Assembly (NCBI RefSeq): GCF_011752995.1
Contig: NZ_VWWL01000017.1
Span: 1 to 64,000, forward strand
Direction of reading: 5' to 3'
DNA: 64,000 nt
Origin: Burkholderia sp. Ax-1724
GTDB lineage: Bacteria > Pseudomonadota > Gammaproteobacteria > Burkholderiales > Burkholderiaceae
The notes under the pieces are model-generated. The model searched no databases, was not told the DNA's origin, and saw nothing but the letters and a program-made list of their open reading frames with translations. Positions 26,178 through 36,116 of this stretch are shown here, piece by piece; within the stretch, counting starts at the first letter, position 1, and the number at the start of each line of letters is the position of its first letter. A program made the position numbers and the translations under genes.

Positions 26178-27611
26178 TCAGCCGGGTGCGCCTGAAGGCG
26201 TGCCCGGCGGCACGCGCGGCGACGTGGCCGGTGCCGACGCAGGCGAGGGTGCCGGCACCGATGGCGAAGCCGGCAGTATCGACCCCGGCGGCATCGAAAT
26301 CGCCGGCTCATATTCACTACCTTCCTGATCCAGCTGCGGCCCGCCGGGTGTAGCAGGTGCGCCTGGTGCCTGCGGCAGCAGCGGCGGCAATTCCGACGCC
26401 GGACCGAAGCCCGGCACATTCGGCATATCGGGCGAGCCCGACATCGACGCACCGGATTCATCGTGCGATTGCAGCGGCGGCGTAGTCGGCAGCGGTATCT
26501 GTTTCGGCACGTCGTGCACGCTCACACGGAACGGCGTTTTCCTGCCGAAATCCGCTTCAATCTGAATCCACTGGTTAAAACGATCGCGCGGCGCAAGCCC
26601 GATACGCGTGAGATTCGTCACGGCCATGCCCTTGTCGTTGCGTAGCGGCTGATCGATCACGAAGCCGCCGGCCACGCGTTCGTCGTCGGCATGAATCACG
26701 ACCACGGGCCCGTGAAAAGTCTGCGCGAGCTTGACGAGGCTGCGCTTGAGTTCGAGAAAGCCATCGCGACGCGTGCTGCGCGCGAAATGCAGCCACGCGA
26801 ACCGCTCGGGCCGCTTGTAGCGCTCCGGATCGAAGTCGCCCTCGATGAACACGACGATCGCACGCGCGTCGCGGCGTTTCGCATATTCGCCCGCGTGTTC
26901 GAGCCAGAATGCATTGGCGATCACGCGATCCTCGAACTCGCCGTTGCGGCCGCCCGCGGTCAGATAGTGATTGTTCGGCCCCGGCGCGTTCAGGCCGACG
27001 AACACGATGTCGCGGGCCTGATCGGCGGTCCTGTCGTTTGCCTTCTCGTTCGCGCTTTCGCTCATGACCCAGCGCACGTTTTCACGGAACGGACGAAAGC
27101 GCGAGACTTCGCTTTCGCGCGTCAAGGCAATCGGGTTCTGGCCCATCGAGGTGGAGTCGGCGAATAGCGTTTGCCGCAGCAGATCGAGCCGCTCGACCGG
27201 ATCGAAGCCGCCGGCTTCGGCCGTCCCGCAATCGACCCAGTCGTGTTCGCCGGGAATGAAGAAGAGCGGCAGGCGCGAGTTTTCGAGCAGCGCGTAACGG
27301 CGCTCGTAAAGCGTGTCGCGGCAGACTTCCTTCGGCCCCTTCAGATTGCCGTCGTAGACAATGAAGCGCACCGCGCGCTCGCGGCCGATCGCATCGAGCA
27401 ACCGCTGTGTGGAGGCTTCGTCGGCGGGGCTGCGCATCGTGTCCGCGATGACCGCGAACGTGAAACGCGAGGCCTCGGCCCGCGCAGGCGTGGTCCACGC
27501 GCACAGTGCCGCGAGCGCGGCGATGCCGCCCACGAGCGCGCGCGCGTGGCTCAGCGCCGCGCAAAACTCGCGCGGCCGTTGGGGATGCCGGTGTGCGTCA
27601 ACGGTCCGCAT
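26178..27611 (-). CDS. Exported metallophosphoesterase-like protein with proline-rich tail
   Basis: From the ATG at 27611 the product is 477 residues. It has a signal peptide ('ALVGGIAALAALCAWTTPARA', cleavage near 'ARA-EAS') and a calcineurin-like phosphoesterase-type body: 'FAVIADTMRS', 'VYDGNLKG' and 'FFIPGEHDWVDCG'. The usual metal ligands are altered, since the first motif has D-T rather than D-x-H, so activity is doubtful. The last roughly 80 residues are proline/alanine/serine-rich. The start overlaps the 3' end of mutS by 14 bases, suggesting translational coupling. A longer frame to 27752 would lie inside mutS and is unlikely. The substrate is unknown. Confidence 0.75.
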   Translation of the reverse strand: MRTVDAHRHPQRPREFCAALSHARALVGGIAALAALCAWTTPARAEASRFTFAVIADTMRSPADEASTQRLLDAIGRERAVRFIVYDGNLKGPKEVCRDTLYERRYALLENSRLPLFFIPGEHDWVDCGTAEAGGFDPVERLDLLRQTLFADSTSMGQNPIALTRESEVSRFRPFRENVRWVMSESANEKANDRTADQARDIVFVGLNAPGPNNHYLTAGGRNGEFEDRVIANAFWLEHAGEYAKRRDARAIVVFIEGDFDPERYKRPERFAWLHFARSTRRDGFLELKRSLVKLAQTFHGPVVVIHADDERVAGGFVIDQPLRNDKGMAVTNLTRIGLAPRDRFNQWIQIEADFGRKTPFRVSVHDVPKQIPLPTTPPLQSHDESGASMSGSPDMPNVPGFGPASELPPLLPQAPGAPATPGGPQLDQEGSEYEPAISMPPGSILPASPSVPAPSPASAPATSPRVPPGTPSGAPG

Positions 27612-30282
27612 CCGGCGCGACGGCCAGTTCATGTAGTTCGTACAGCAGATCGAGTGCTTCGCGCGGCCGCAGATCGTTCGGATCGATGCCGCGCAGACGC
27701 TCGACGACGGCCTGCATCGCGGGCGATGCGGGTGACGCATGGGTGTCGGCATCGTTGTCGTCGTCCGCGTCTTCGGCGGGCATCGGCGGCGCGGCGAACA
27801 GATCGAGTTGCGGCGCGGGCTGTGCGGCCGATTGCTGTTCGAGATGTGCGAGATGCTTGCGCGCCGCGCGGATCACCGCGTTCGGCACCCCGGCCAGTTG
27901 CGCGACCTGCAGACCGTAGCTCTGGTTGGCCGGCCCTTCGTCGACCGCATGCAGGAACACGATGCCATGCCCGTGTTCGACCGCCGACAGATGCACGTTG
28001 GCCGCGTGCGGAAATTCCAGCGGCAGTTGCGTCAGCTCGAAGTAGTGCGTTGCGAACAGCGTGTAGCAGCCGTTGTGCGCGAGCAGGTGCCGTGCGATCG
28101 CCCAGGCGAGCGCGAGACCGTCGAACGTCGAGGTGCCACGGCCGATCTCATCCATCAGCACGAGGCTGTGCTGTGTCGCGTCGTTGAGGATCGCGGCGGC
28201 TTCGGTCATTTCGACCATGAAGGTCGAGCGGCCGCCGGCGAGATCGTCTGCCGCGCCGATGCGCGTGAAGATGCGGTCGATCGGCCCGAAGGCCGCGCGC
28301 CGTGCCGGCACGTAGCTGCCCACGTAGGCGAGCAGTGCGATCAGCGCGGTCTGACGCATGAACGTCGATTTACCGCCCATGTTCGGGCCGGTGATCAGCA
28401 GTAGCTTGCGCTCGGCGGCGAGCATGCAGTCGTTCGCGATGAACTGCTCGACCTGGGCCTCGACCACCGGATGGCGGCCCTGTTCGATGTCGATGCCGGC
28501 ATCCGCGGAGAAGGTCGGCGCGACCCAGTCGAGCGCGCGGGCGCGTTCGGCAAAAGCCGCCAGCAGATCGAGTTCGGCCAGTGCCGAGGCGACGCGCTGG
28601 CAGTCCGGAATGAACGGCAGGAGTGCTTGCAGCAACGCGTCGTACAACGCGCGCTCGCGCGCAAGCGCACGCTCCTGGGCGGAGAGCGCTTTGTCCTCGA
28701 AGGTCTTCAGTTCCGGCGTGATGTAGCGCTCGGCATTCTTCAGCGTCTGACGGCGGCGATAGTCGTCGGGCACCTTGTCGGTTTGGCCGCGCGTGACTTC
28801 GATATAGAAGCCGTGCACCTTGTTGTACTCGACGCGCAGATTGCCGATGCCGGTGCGCGCGCGTTCGCGCGTTTCGAGATCGATCAGGAATTGCCCGCAA
28901 TTCTCCGAAATGTCGCGCAGTTCATCGAGCTCCGCGTCGTAGCCGCGTGCGATCACGCCGCCGTCGCGCACCATCGCGGCCGGCTCCTGCGTGACCGCGT
29001 GCCTGAGCAGTTCGACGCACTCGGCTGGCGGCTCCAGCGCCGCGTCGATGCGCGCGAGCGAAGCCGCGTTCGACGACACCGCGGCAAGCTGCGCGCGCAG
29101 TGCCGGCAGCGCGATGAACGTATCGCGCAGGCTCGACAGATCGCGCGGCCGCGCCGAGAGCAGGGCGAGACGTCCGGTGATCCGCTCGATATCCGCGATC
29201 TGCCGCAATGCCTGGCGCAAGGTATCGAGATCGGCGCCGGGCGGCGCGTCGAGTAGCGCGCCGATGGCCTGCTGACGCGCCTGCGCAACCGCCGATTCGC
29301 GCGGCGGATGGTGCAGCCAGTGACGCAGCAGGCGGCTGCCCATTGTCGTGCAGCAGGTGTCGAGCAGCGAGCACAGCGTCGGCGATTCGGTGCCGCGCAG
29401 TGTTTCCGTGAGTTCGAGGTTGCGGCGCGTGGCGGGGTCGAGGCCGATATATTCGGACTCGTATTCGACCTTCAGGCTGCGCACGTGTCGCAATTGCTGG
29501 CCTTGCGTGGACGCCGCGTAGAGCAGCAACGCACCGGCCGCGCCGCACGCGCAGCCGAGCGAATGCGCGCCGAAGCCGTCGAGGCTTGCCACTTCGAGCT
29601 GGTCGCACAGGCGCTTCGTGCCCGACGCGATATCGAAGTGCCAGGCCGGCATGCGCGTGAGTGCGCCCGCGTTGGTGGGCGGCGTCCAGCTTGCCGAATC
29701 GGCGCTCGCGTCGGCGACGAGAATTTCAGCGGGGCGAATGCGTTCGAGTGCCGCGGCCACCTGGTCGGGCGCGACTTCCGCGAGACGCAGTGCGCCGCTC
29801 GCGAGATTGAGCCATGCGAGGCCGACGCTCGTCGCAACGCCGCGGCGATTGTGCGCGACGCACATCGAGAGCAGGTAAACGTCGCTCTTGTCGGACAGCA
29901 GCGCGGCATCCGTCAGCGTGCCCGGTGTGACCACACGGACGACCTTGCGCTCGACCGGCCCTTTCGAGGTGGCCGGGTCGCCGATCTGTTCGCAGATCGC
30001 CACGGATTCGCCGAGCTTCACGAGCTTGGCCAGATACTGTTCGACCGCGTGATGCGGCACGCCGGCCATCTTGATCGGATTGCCCGCCGACGCGCCGCGC
30101 TGCGTGAGCGTCAGATCGAGCAGCCGCGCGGCTTTCTCCGCGTCGTCGAAAAAGAGTTCGTAGAAGTCGCCCATCCGGTAGAACACGAGCGTGCCCGGAT
30201 GCTCCGCTTTGATGCGCAAATATTGCTGCATCATTGGAGTGTGTTGTGCGACGTCGTTGGCCGCTGCGGTTTGAATGCCCAT
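27598..30282 (-). CDS. mutS: DNA mismatch repair protein MutS
   Basis: MutS recognises base mismatches and starts methyl-directed repair. The 894-residue protein has the mismatch-binding motif 'FYRMGDFYELF' (about residues 34-44), the connector and clamp domains, and the C-terminal ATPase with Walker A 'TGPNMGGKSTFMRQ' (about 631) and 'LMDEIGRGTSTFDGLALAW'. The ATG at 30282 gives 'MGIQTAAANDVAQHTPMMQQY', a typical Burkholderia start; a second Met (30234) is possible. The 3' end overlaps the next gene. About 235 bases separate it from lplT upstream. Confidence 0.98.
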   Translation of the reverse strand: MGIQTAAANDVAQHTPMMQQYLRIKAEHPGTLVFYRMGDFYELFFDDAEKAARLLDLTLTQRGASAGNPIKMAGVPHHAVEQYLAKLVKLGESVAICEQIGDPATSKGPVERKVVRVVTPGTLTDAALLSDKSDVYLLSMCVAHNRRGVATSVGLAWLNLASGALRLAEVAPDQVAAALERIRPAEILVADASADSASWTPPTNAGALTRMPAWHFDIASGTKRLCDQLEVASLDGFGAHSLGCACGAAGALLLYAASTQGQQLRHVRSLKVEYESEYIGLDPATRRNLELTETLRGTESPTLCSLLDTCCTTMGSRLLRHWLHHPPRESAVAQARQQAIGALLDAPPGADLDTLRQALRQIADIERITGRLALLSARPRDLSSLRDTFIALPALRAQLAAVSSNAASLARIDAALEPPAECVELLRHAVTQEPAAMVRDGGVIARGYDAELDELRDISENCGQFLIDLETRERARTGIGNLRVEYNKVHGFYIEVTRGQTDKVPDDYRRRQTLKNAERYITPELKTFEDKALSAQERALARERALYDALLQALLPFIPDCQRVASALAELDLLAAFAERARALDWVAPTFSADAGIDIEQGRHPVVEAQVEQFIANDCMLAAERKLLLITGPNMGGKSTFMRQTALIALLAYVGSYVPARRAAFGPIDRIFTRIGAADDLAGGRSTFMVEMTEAAAILNDATQHSLVLMDEIGRGTSTFDGLALAWAIARHLLAHNGCYTLFATHYFELTQLPLEFPHAANVHLSAVEHGHGIVFLHAVDEGPANQSYGLQVAQLAGVPNAVIRAARKHLAHLEQQSAAQPAPQLDLFAAPPMPAEDADDDNDADTHASPASPAMQAVVERLRGIDPNDLRPREALDLLYELHELAVAPDADR

Positions 30283-30517
30283 CCTTGGTGTCTTCTTGCG
30301 GTAGATGCTCAGGGCGTGAGTTTAACCCGCCCGCGCGGCGAACGGACCCTGGCCGAACGGCCGATGCACGACGCAAAACGGCTGTGGCAGCATGAAATCT
30401 CCACGGCAGCGCGAACGGGCGGGCTGCGACGATGCGTATCGCCGTGGCGGCGCGCCGAGACGCGCGCTTGCCGGAGTCATCGAGCCACCGAATCACCGAA
30501 GGCGAATCGTCATGCAT

Positions 30518-31817
30518 TCATTCCTCGACCATCGCACGCATGTCGACCATGCGCTCGTTCACGGCGCCGCGCCGCATGGCGAGCCACATCAGCAGCGTGA
30601 TGAAACTGCCGAACACGACGATGATCCACTGCGCGGGCAGCTTCGCGATGAGCAGCAGCGCATACATGCCGAGCATCAGCAGCACGGCGAGGTTCTGGTT
30701 GAAGTTCTGCACGGCGATCGAGTGGCCGGGCGACAGCAGCGTCGCGCCGCGATGCTGGAGAAGCGCGTTCATCGGCACGATGAAAAAGCCCGACAGCGCG
30801 CCGAGCACGATCATCAGCGGATAGGCGAGCAGGAGATAGGCGGGCGCGACGTGCGAGCCGATGCGCAGGCCCGCGCCGGGCGGGAACAGATCCTTGTTGT
30901 AGAACGCCATCGCGATCGCCACCGCGCCGGTCAGCACGCCGACCGGCAGCACGCGCAGCGATTTGCGCAGCGGAATCAACGCGGCGGCGGCCGTCGCGCC
31001 GAGCGCGATGCCGATGCCGCTCACGCCCTGCATGACCGCTGCTTTCGACAACGTCAGCCCAAGGTTCACGTTCGCCCATTTGAGCACGAGCAACTGCATC
31101 GTCACCGCGGCACCCCACAGCAGCGTCGTGACCCACAGCGCGATCTGCGCGAGCTTGTCGGCCCACAGCACATGAAAGCAGTGATGGAATTCGCCGACCA
31201 GCTTCTTCGGCTCCGACAGACGGTTCGGATAGCGCGCGCCGGTGTCGGGAATGAAGACGTTGATCGCGGCGGCGACGGCGTAAGTGACCATCACCGCGAA
31301 CATCGCGAGATCGGCGGCGGAGCCGATCAGCGGCAGATGCGCGTGCGCGACGAAGTGCCCGATCGACACGCTGATCAGCGCGCCGCCGAGCATCGTGCCG
31401 GCGATCGTCGAAAGGACCGTGGCCGATTCGAGCCATGCATTGGCCTGGACGAAGCTTGTCGGCGGGCAGCAGCTCGGTGAGGATGCCGTACTTGGCCGGC
31501 GAATAGGCCGCCGCGCCAAAGCCGACCACGCCGTACGCAATCATCGGATGAACGCCGGCGATCATCAGCAGGCAGCCGCTCGCCTTGAGCGCGTTGGAGA
31601 TGAACATCACGTGGCGCTTTTGCAGCGAGTCCGCGAACGCGCCGACGAAGGGCGCGAGCAGCACGTATGAAATCGTGAAGAAGATTTGCAGCAGCGGGGT
31701 GACCCAGGCAGCCGAGCGGATTACCGAAAGCAGCGCGATGGCGGCGATCAGCAGCGCGTTGTCCGCGAGCGACGAAACGAATTGCGCCGCAATGATCGTG
31801 TAAAAGCCTTTTTTCAT
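30518..31817 (-). pseudogene. lplT: Lysophospholipid transporter LplT, frameshifted
   Basis: LplT is an MFS protein that flips lysophospholipids inward. Reading from the ATG at 31817, the N-terminal part 'MKKGFYTIIAAQFVSSLADN' through 'GILTELLPADKL' (about 121 residues) is in one frame. The continuation 'VQANAWLESATVLSTIAG' to the stop at 30518 is in another. The break lies at the AAGCTT sequence at 31452-31457, where one extra base would explain it: AAGCTTCGTC in place of AAGCTCGTC, which restores K-L-V-Q. Both halves are otherwise intact, about 430 residues together. It could be a recent mutation or a sequencing error. The functional state is unknown. Confidence 0.88.
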
Positions 31818-31980
31818 GAAGCGGATGAGAGGCTGCGCGCGAGTCGGGAAGAGGGCGGCGAGGGAGCGGCAACAGGGCGTGGCAGCGGCCCGCACCGACA
31901 CCGGCAAACCGCGCCGGCAGGAGAGCGCATGGCACCCCGGCTTTGTAGCACGAACGTGTGTACGCTGCAGTGCAGCCAAC

Positions 31981-32004
31981 AAAAAAAGCGGCCGAAGCCG
32001 CTTT
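31981..32004 (-). terminator. Terminator of suhB
   Basis: Read on the minus strand, the stem AAAGCGGC / GCCGCTTT with the loop TTCG is followed by a run of T, about 50 bases after the suhB stop. Confidence 0.85.
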
Positions 32005-32052
32005 GCCGTGCGCCGATTACGCGAGTCCGCCCGCAGCCCGCGGCGGCACGCG

Positions 32053-32856
32053 TCAGGCCGACTGCTGACGCGTGCGGCTGTAGCGCGACAGAACCGGAAT
32101 CATCTGCGCGTAGACCTTCGGGTTGCCCGCGACGACTTCGCCGACGTGCAGGAAGTCCGAGTCGCCCGTGTAGTTGCCGACCAGACCGCCCGCTTCCGTG
32201 ATCAGCAGGCTGCCCGCCGCGACGTCCCACGGGTGCAGACCCTGCTCGAAGAAGCCGTCCATGCGGCCGGCGGCGACGTTCGCGAGATCGAGCGCGGCGG
32301 CGCCCGGACGGCGCAGGCCCGCGCAGGCTTCGGTCATTTCGGCGAACTGGCGGCCGTACGCTTCGAGGCTGTCCTGCTCGCGGAACGGGAAGCCGGTGCC
32401 GATCAGGCAGTCGGCAAGGCGGTCGCGCTTGGCGACGCGGATGCGGCGGTCGTTGAGGAACGCGCCACGGCCGCGCGAGGCAGTGAACAGGTCGTTGCGG
32501 TTCGGATCGTAGACGACGGCCTGCGTGACGATACCTTTGTGCGCGAGCGCGATCGACACGCAGTAGTACGGAAAGCCGTGGATGAAGTTGGTGGTGCCGT
32601 CGAGCGGATCGATGATCCACTGGTATTCGGAATCGTTGTCCGACTTGCCGGACTCTTCGGCGAGGATCGCGTGATCGGGATAGGCGGTCTTCAGCGTTTC
32701 GATGATCGCGGCTTCCGACGCCTTGTCGACCTCCGTGACGAAATCGTTGTGCTGCTTCTTGCTGACCTGGACCAGGTCAAGGTCGAGCGACGCGCGGTTG
32801 ATGATTTGCGCTGCGCGGCGGGCGGCCTTCACGGCGATATTGAGCATGGGATGCAT
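32053..32856 (-). CDS. suhB: Inositol-1-monophosphatase SuhB
   Basis: SuhB is a magnesium-dependent inositol monophosphatase that also associates with ribosomal RNA antitermination complexes in E. coli. The 267-residue protein has the metal-binding motif 'IIDPLDGTTNFIHG' (about residues 81-94), the upstream 'ILAEESG' and the second signature 'HPWDVAAGSLLITEAGG'. Start: the ATG at 32856 gives 'MHPMLNIAVKAARRAAQII'; a second Met at residue 4 is equally standard. A terminator follows directly. It is divergent from trmJ. Confidence 0.95.
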   Translation of the reverse strand: MHPMLNIAVKAARRAAQIINRASLDLDLVQVSKKQHNDFVTEVDKASEAAIIETLKTAYPDHAILAEESGKSDNDSEYQWIIDPLDGTTNFIHGFPYYCVSIALAHKGIVTQAVVYDPNRNDLFTASRGRGAFLNDRRIRVAKRDRLADCLIGTGFPFREQDSLEAYGRQFAEMTEACAGLRRPGAAALDLANVAAGRMDGFFEQGLHPWDVAAGSLLITEAGGLVGNYTGDSDFLHVGEVVAGNPKVYAQMIPVLSRYSRTRQQSA

Positions 32857-33185
32857 GAGTCTGGATCCTTGTGCCGGGGCAGCACGGCTGCTTGCCGGAA
32901 AATAAGCGCTAAACCTGCGCTAACAGGGTGCCGCGAAGGCGCGGAAACAGCACGGAAAACAAGCCGGGCAAAGCGCTGCTGCGCATTCCTCGTATTGCAT
33001 TCCGTCGACGGAGACGAATTGGATAAGAACGTGGCGCCCGGTTCGGTGAATGCCTGGGCATTTGCCCGTGCCGGACACGAAACGCAGCATTTTACCTGAG
33101 TCCTGGCGCCGCCGCGCATACGGATGATTCGGCGCGGCGGCGGGTTGGCGCTACCATACGCATCTTTAGCCTGCCGAGTTTTATC
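32857..33185. other. Divergent intergenic region suhB/trmJ
   Basis: About 330 bases between the two starts, with no supported gene. Promoters for both genes must lie here, but I cannot place a confident -35/-10 pair. Confidence 0.4.
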
Positions 33186-34037
33186 GTGGAGCACACCCAC
33201 CATTCCTCCGATCCCGCCGTGGCCGAACTGCGCGGCGGCTTTACGTCGACGCGCTTCGTGCTCGTCGAGCCCAGCCATCCCGGCAACGTCGGCGCCGCGG
33301 CGCGCGCGCTGAAGACCATGGGCTTCTCGCGGCTCGTGCTGGTGTCGCCGCGCGTGCCGAACGTGCAGAACGATCCCGAAGCGATCGCGATGGCGAGCGG
33401 CGCCGACGACGTGCTCGCCTCGGTGCACATCGTGCCGACGCTCGCCGATGCGCTCGCGGGCGTGCACTGGTCGATCGCGCTGACCGCGCGGCTGCGCGAA
33501 TACGGCCCGCCGCAATGGACGCCGCGCGCGGCCGCCGCCATCGCGCACGAACAGGCGGTACACGGCGAGATCGCGCTGGTATTCGGCAACGAGCGCACGG
33601 GCTTGTCGAACGAGGACGTCGAGCGCTGCAGCGCGCTTGCGCATATTCCGGCCAATCCGGCCTATAGCTCGCTCAATCTCGCCCAGGCGGTGCAGGTGCT
33701 CGCGTACGAACTGCGCACCGCCTATCTTGGCACGGACGTCGGCGTCGGCGACCCGGCAGGCGGCGCGCCGCTCCCGCCGCACGCAGGCGTCGGCGCGGCG
33801 CAGCGCGAGCCCGCCGGCGCGCGCGCGCAACTGGCGGCCAGCGACGAAATCGAGAGCATGTTCACGCATCTCGAAAGCGCGCTCGTCGCGCTCGAATTTC
33901 TCGATCCGGCCAATCCGAAGAAGCTGATGTCGCGGCTGCGGCGGCTGTTCGCGCGTTCGGGGCTCGAGCGCGAAGAGGTCAACATCGTGCGCGGCATCGC
34001 CAAGCACATCCTGCTCAAGACGAAGCGAACCGACTGA
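33186..34037 (+). CDS. trmJ: TrmJ-type tRNA 2'-O-methyltransferase (SPOUT family)
   Basis: A 283-residue SPOUT methyltransferase of the SpoU class, most like TrmJ, which methylates the 2'-O of position 32 in tRNAs. The N-terminal motif 'FVLVEPSHPGNVGAAARALK' and the SAM-knot motifs 'EIALVFGNERTGLSNEDVE' and 'PANPAYSSLNLAQAVQVLAYE' are visible. The C-terminal region after about residue 185 has an alanine-rich insert before the conserved helical end 'LMSRLRRLFARSGLEREEVN'. The GTG at 33186 fits the family N-terminus. It is followed by cysE about 260 bases later on the same strand. Confidence 0.92.
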   Translation: MEHTHHSSDPAVAELRGGFTSTRFVLVEPSHPGNVGAAARALKTMGFSRLVLVSPRVPNVQNDPEAIAMASGADDVLASVHIVPTLADALAGVHWSIALTARLREYGPPQWTPRAAAAIAHEQAVHGEIALVFGNERTGLSNEDVERCSALAHIPANPAYSSLNLAQAVQVLAYELRTAYLGTDVGVGDPAGGAPLPPHAGVGAAQREPAGARAQLAASDEIESMFTHLESALVALEFLDPANPKKLMSRLRRLFARSGLEREEVNIVRGIAKHILLKTKRTD

Positions 34038-34298
34038 GCAGCCGGGCAAGGCGTATTACGGCGGCGAAGCACGGCGGCGGACCACGCACATCCCGGCGCC
34101 GCCCTCGCCCGCGGACGACCTTGCGGGCAGCGTGGGCTTCCGGCAGGTTTCGCGCAATCGCCCTACAATCCACAAAACATACGAAGCAAAGCGGCCACCG
34201 TGCTAAACGGCAGCCGCACCGTCATGCGTAGCGCGCAATGCAGCAGGCAGCGCGCAAAACAACGCGGACGGTTTTTCCCTCACAACACCGTCCCTGCC

Positions 34299-35144
34299 AT
34301 GTTCACGAGACTTCGCGAAGATATCGCCACGATCCGCGAGCGCGATCCCGCCGCCCGCAGCGCATGGGAAGTGCTCACGTGTTATCCGGGGCTGCACGCG
34401 CTCGTGTTGCACCGCTTCGCGCATGCGTGCTGGCGCGCGAGGCGCCGCTGGCTTGCGCGCTTCGTCTCGCAGATGGCGCGCTTCATGACCGGCATCGAAA
34501 TCCATCCGGGCGCGACGCTCGGGCGGCGCGTGTTCATCGATCACGGCATGGGCGTCGTGATCGGCGAAACCGCGCAGGTCGGCGACGACTGCACGATCTA
34601 CCAGGGCGTGACGCTCGGCGGCACGTCGCTCACGCGCGGTGCGAAGCGGCATCCGACGCTCGAGCGCGGCGTGATCGTCGGCGCGGGCGCGAAGGTGCTC
34701 GGCGGTTTCACGGTCGGCGCGGAGGCGAAGATCGGCTCGAACGCGGTCGTCACGAAACCGGTGCCCGCACGCGGCACGGCGGTCGGCAATCCGGCGCGGA
34801 TCATCGTGCCGGCAGCTGCTGCGTCGACGGTCCCGAGCGCGGTCGCCACGCAAGCTGCCGAGTCGAATGGCGCCGCGCGCGACGCCAAACGCGCGGCGGA
34901 AAAGAGCGCGTTCTGCGCCTACGGCATCACGCCGAATGCGGACGATCCGGTGTCGCTCGCGATTCACGGCCTGATCGATCATGCGGCCACGCAGTCACGA
35001 CGCATCGACGAGATCGTCGATGCGCTCGAGCGGCTCGGCACGAGTCTCGAAGGGCTCGAAGGCGCAGACGCGGCGTTGCTCGATTTGCGGCGTTTGTCGG
35101 CCGCGATTGCGGGGAAGGTGGAAGGCGCGGTCGCGCAGCGCTGA
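34299..35144 (+). CDS. cysE: Serine O-acetyltransferase CysE
   Basis: CysE makes O-acetylserine, the first step of cysteine biosynthesis. From the ATG at 34299 the protein is 281 residues. 'MFTRLREDIATIRERDPAAR' and 'TGIEIHPGATLGRRVFIDHG' lead into left-handed beta-helix hexapeptide repeats to about residue 165 ('CTIYQGVTLGGTS', 'AKIGSNAVVTKPV'). A C-terminal extension of about 110 residues, ending in a helical segment, is longer than the shortest family members. The frame is open to 34200, but the upstream residues match nothing. A TACAAT at 34164-34169 could be a -10 box. Confidence 0.95.
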   Translation: MFTRLREDIATIRERDPAARSAWEVLTCYPGLHALVLHRFAHACWRARRRWLARFVSQMARFMTGIEIHPGATLGRRVFIDHGMGVVIGETAQVGDDCTIYQGVTLGGTSLTRGAKRHPTLERGVIVGAGAKVLGGFTVGAEAKIGSNAVVTKPVPARGTAVGNPARIIVPAAAASTVPSAVATQAAESNGAARDAKRAAEKSAFCAYGITPNADDPVSLAIHGLIDHAATQSRRIDEIVDALERLGTSLEGLEGADAALLDLRRLSAAIAGKVEGAVAQR

Positions 35145-35259
35145 TCGTCGTTCCATGTCCGGTGCCGCGAATGCGCGCCGGACTACGCAGGCTCATCGGG
35201 GTTCGCATGGCTTCGCGCCGATTCACGCGAATTCAGCGCGCGTCTGCAACATCGCCGTT

Positions 35260-36057
35260 TCAATCGAGCGGCAACGCTCGAATCCCGTCGCCATCGATCC
35301 GCAGATACCCGCCGCGGCGCGGGCCGTGATCGAGGTCCCAATCCGGCAGAACCCAGCGCGTGCCGCCCGGCTCGCGATGCCGCGCGGGCCGGTGCGTATG
35401 CCCATGAATCATCGTCGTCGTTTTCGACGTCTTGAAGAGCGCGGCGACACCTTTGGGCGTCACGTCATACTTGACCGATACCGGCCGCAGCCGGCCATGC
35501 TCGCTCTTGGCGCGCATGTTTTCGGCGAGCTTGCGCCGCCAGCGGAACGGCCACGCGAGAAACAGCATCTGCGCGACATGATTGCGCGCGAAACGCCTGA
35601 ACAGTTGATAGCCGCGATCCGCGGTGCAGAGGCGATCGCCGTGCGCGAGCGCAACGCGCAGGCCGAACGCGGTAATCACGAACGGATCGGGCAGCCAGAT
35701 CGCGCCGGCCGCTTTCATGAAGCGCTTGCCGAGCAGGAAGTCGCGGTTGCCGTGCATGATGTAGAGCGCGATGCCGCGCTCCGACAGCGTGTGCAGCAAG
35801 GCCGTCATGCGCGCGACGAACGGCTCGCCGAGCATGTCGTCGCCGACCCAGTATTCGAACAGGTCGCCGAGAATGAACACCGAGTCCGCCTCCTGGGCGG
35901 TCACGCGGATGAAGTGCTCGAACGCGGCGACCGTGTGCGGGATCGCCTCGCTCAGATGCAGATCGGAGATAAAGAAAAACGGGCGTGCGGCGTGCGGGCG
36001 TTGGCCCTCGCCAGGCACGCCCGCGGCGACGCTTCGCAGCGGCGTCTCTTGCAGCAT
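35260..36057 (-). CDS. lpxH: UDP-2,3-diacylglucosamine diphosphatase LpxH
   Basis: LpxH cleaves UDP-2,3-diacylglucosamine to lipid X in lipid A synthesis, at the cytoplasmic face of the inner membrane. The 265-residue protein shows the metallophosphoesterase ligands in order: 'FISDLHLSE', 'LGDLFEYWVGDD', 'HGNRDFLLG', 'LAHGDRLCTADRGYQ' and 'IHGHTHRPARH'. The N-terminal roughly 25 residues before 'RPFFFISDLHL' are longer than usual; the start at 36057 is the only ATG in reach. It is in a minus-strand run with ppiB and ppiA, 59 bases after ppiB, so probably co-transcribed, and is convergent with cysE. Confidence 0.96.
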   Translation of the reverse strand: MLQETPLRSVAAGVPGEGQRPHAARPFFFISDLHLSEAIPHTVAAFEHFIRVTAQEADSVFILGDLFEYWVGDDMLGEPFVARMTALLHTLSERGIALYIMHGNRDFLLGKRFMKAAGAIWLPDPFVITAFGLRVALAHGDRLCTADRGYQLFRRFARNHVAQMLFLAWPFRWRRKLAENMRAKSEHGRLRPVSVKYDVTPKGVAALFKTSKTTTMIHGHTHRPARHREPGGTRWVLPDWDLDHGPRRGGYLRIDGDGIRALPLD

Positions 36058-36116
36058 TGAAGGTGCCTGATTTCAGTTCAAACGAGTCGATGCCTGAGTG
36101 TGATGTCGGCGGCGTT

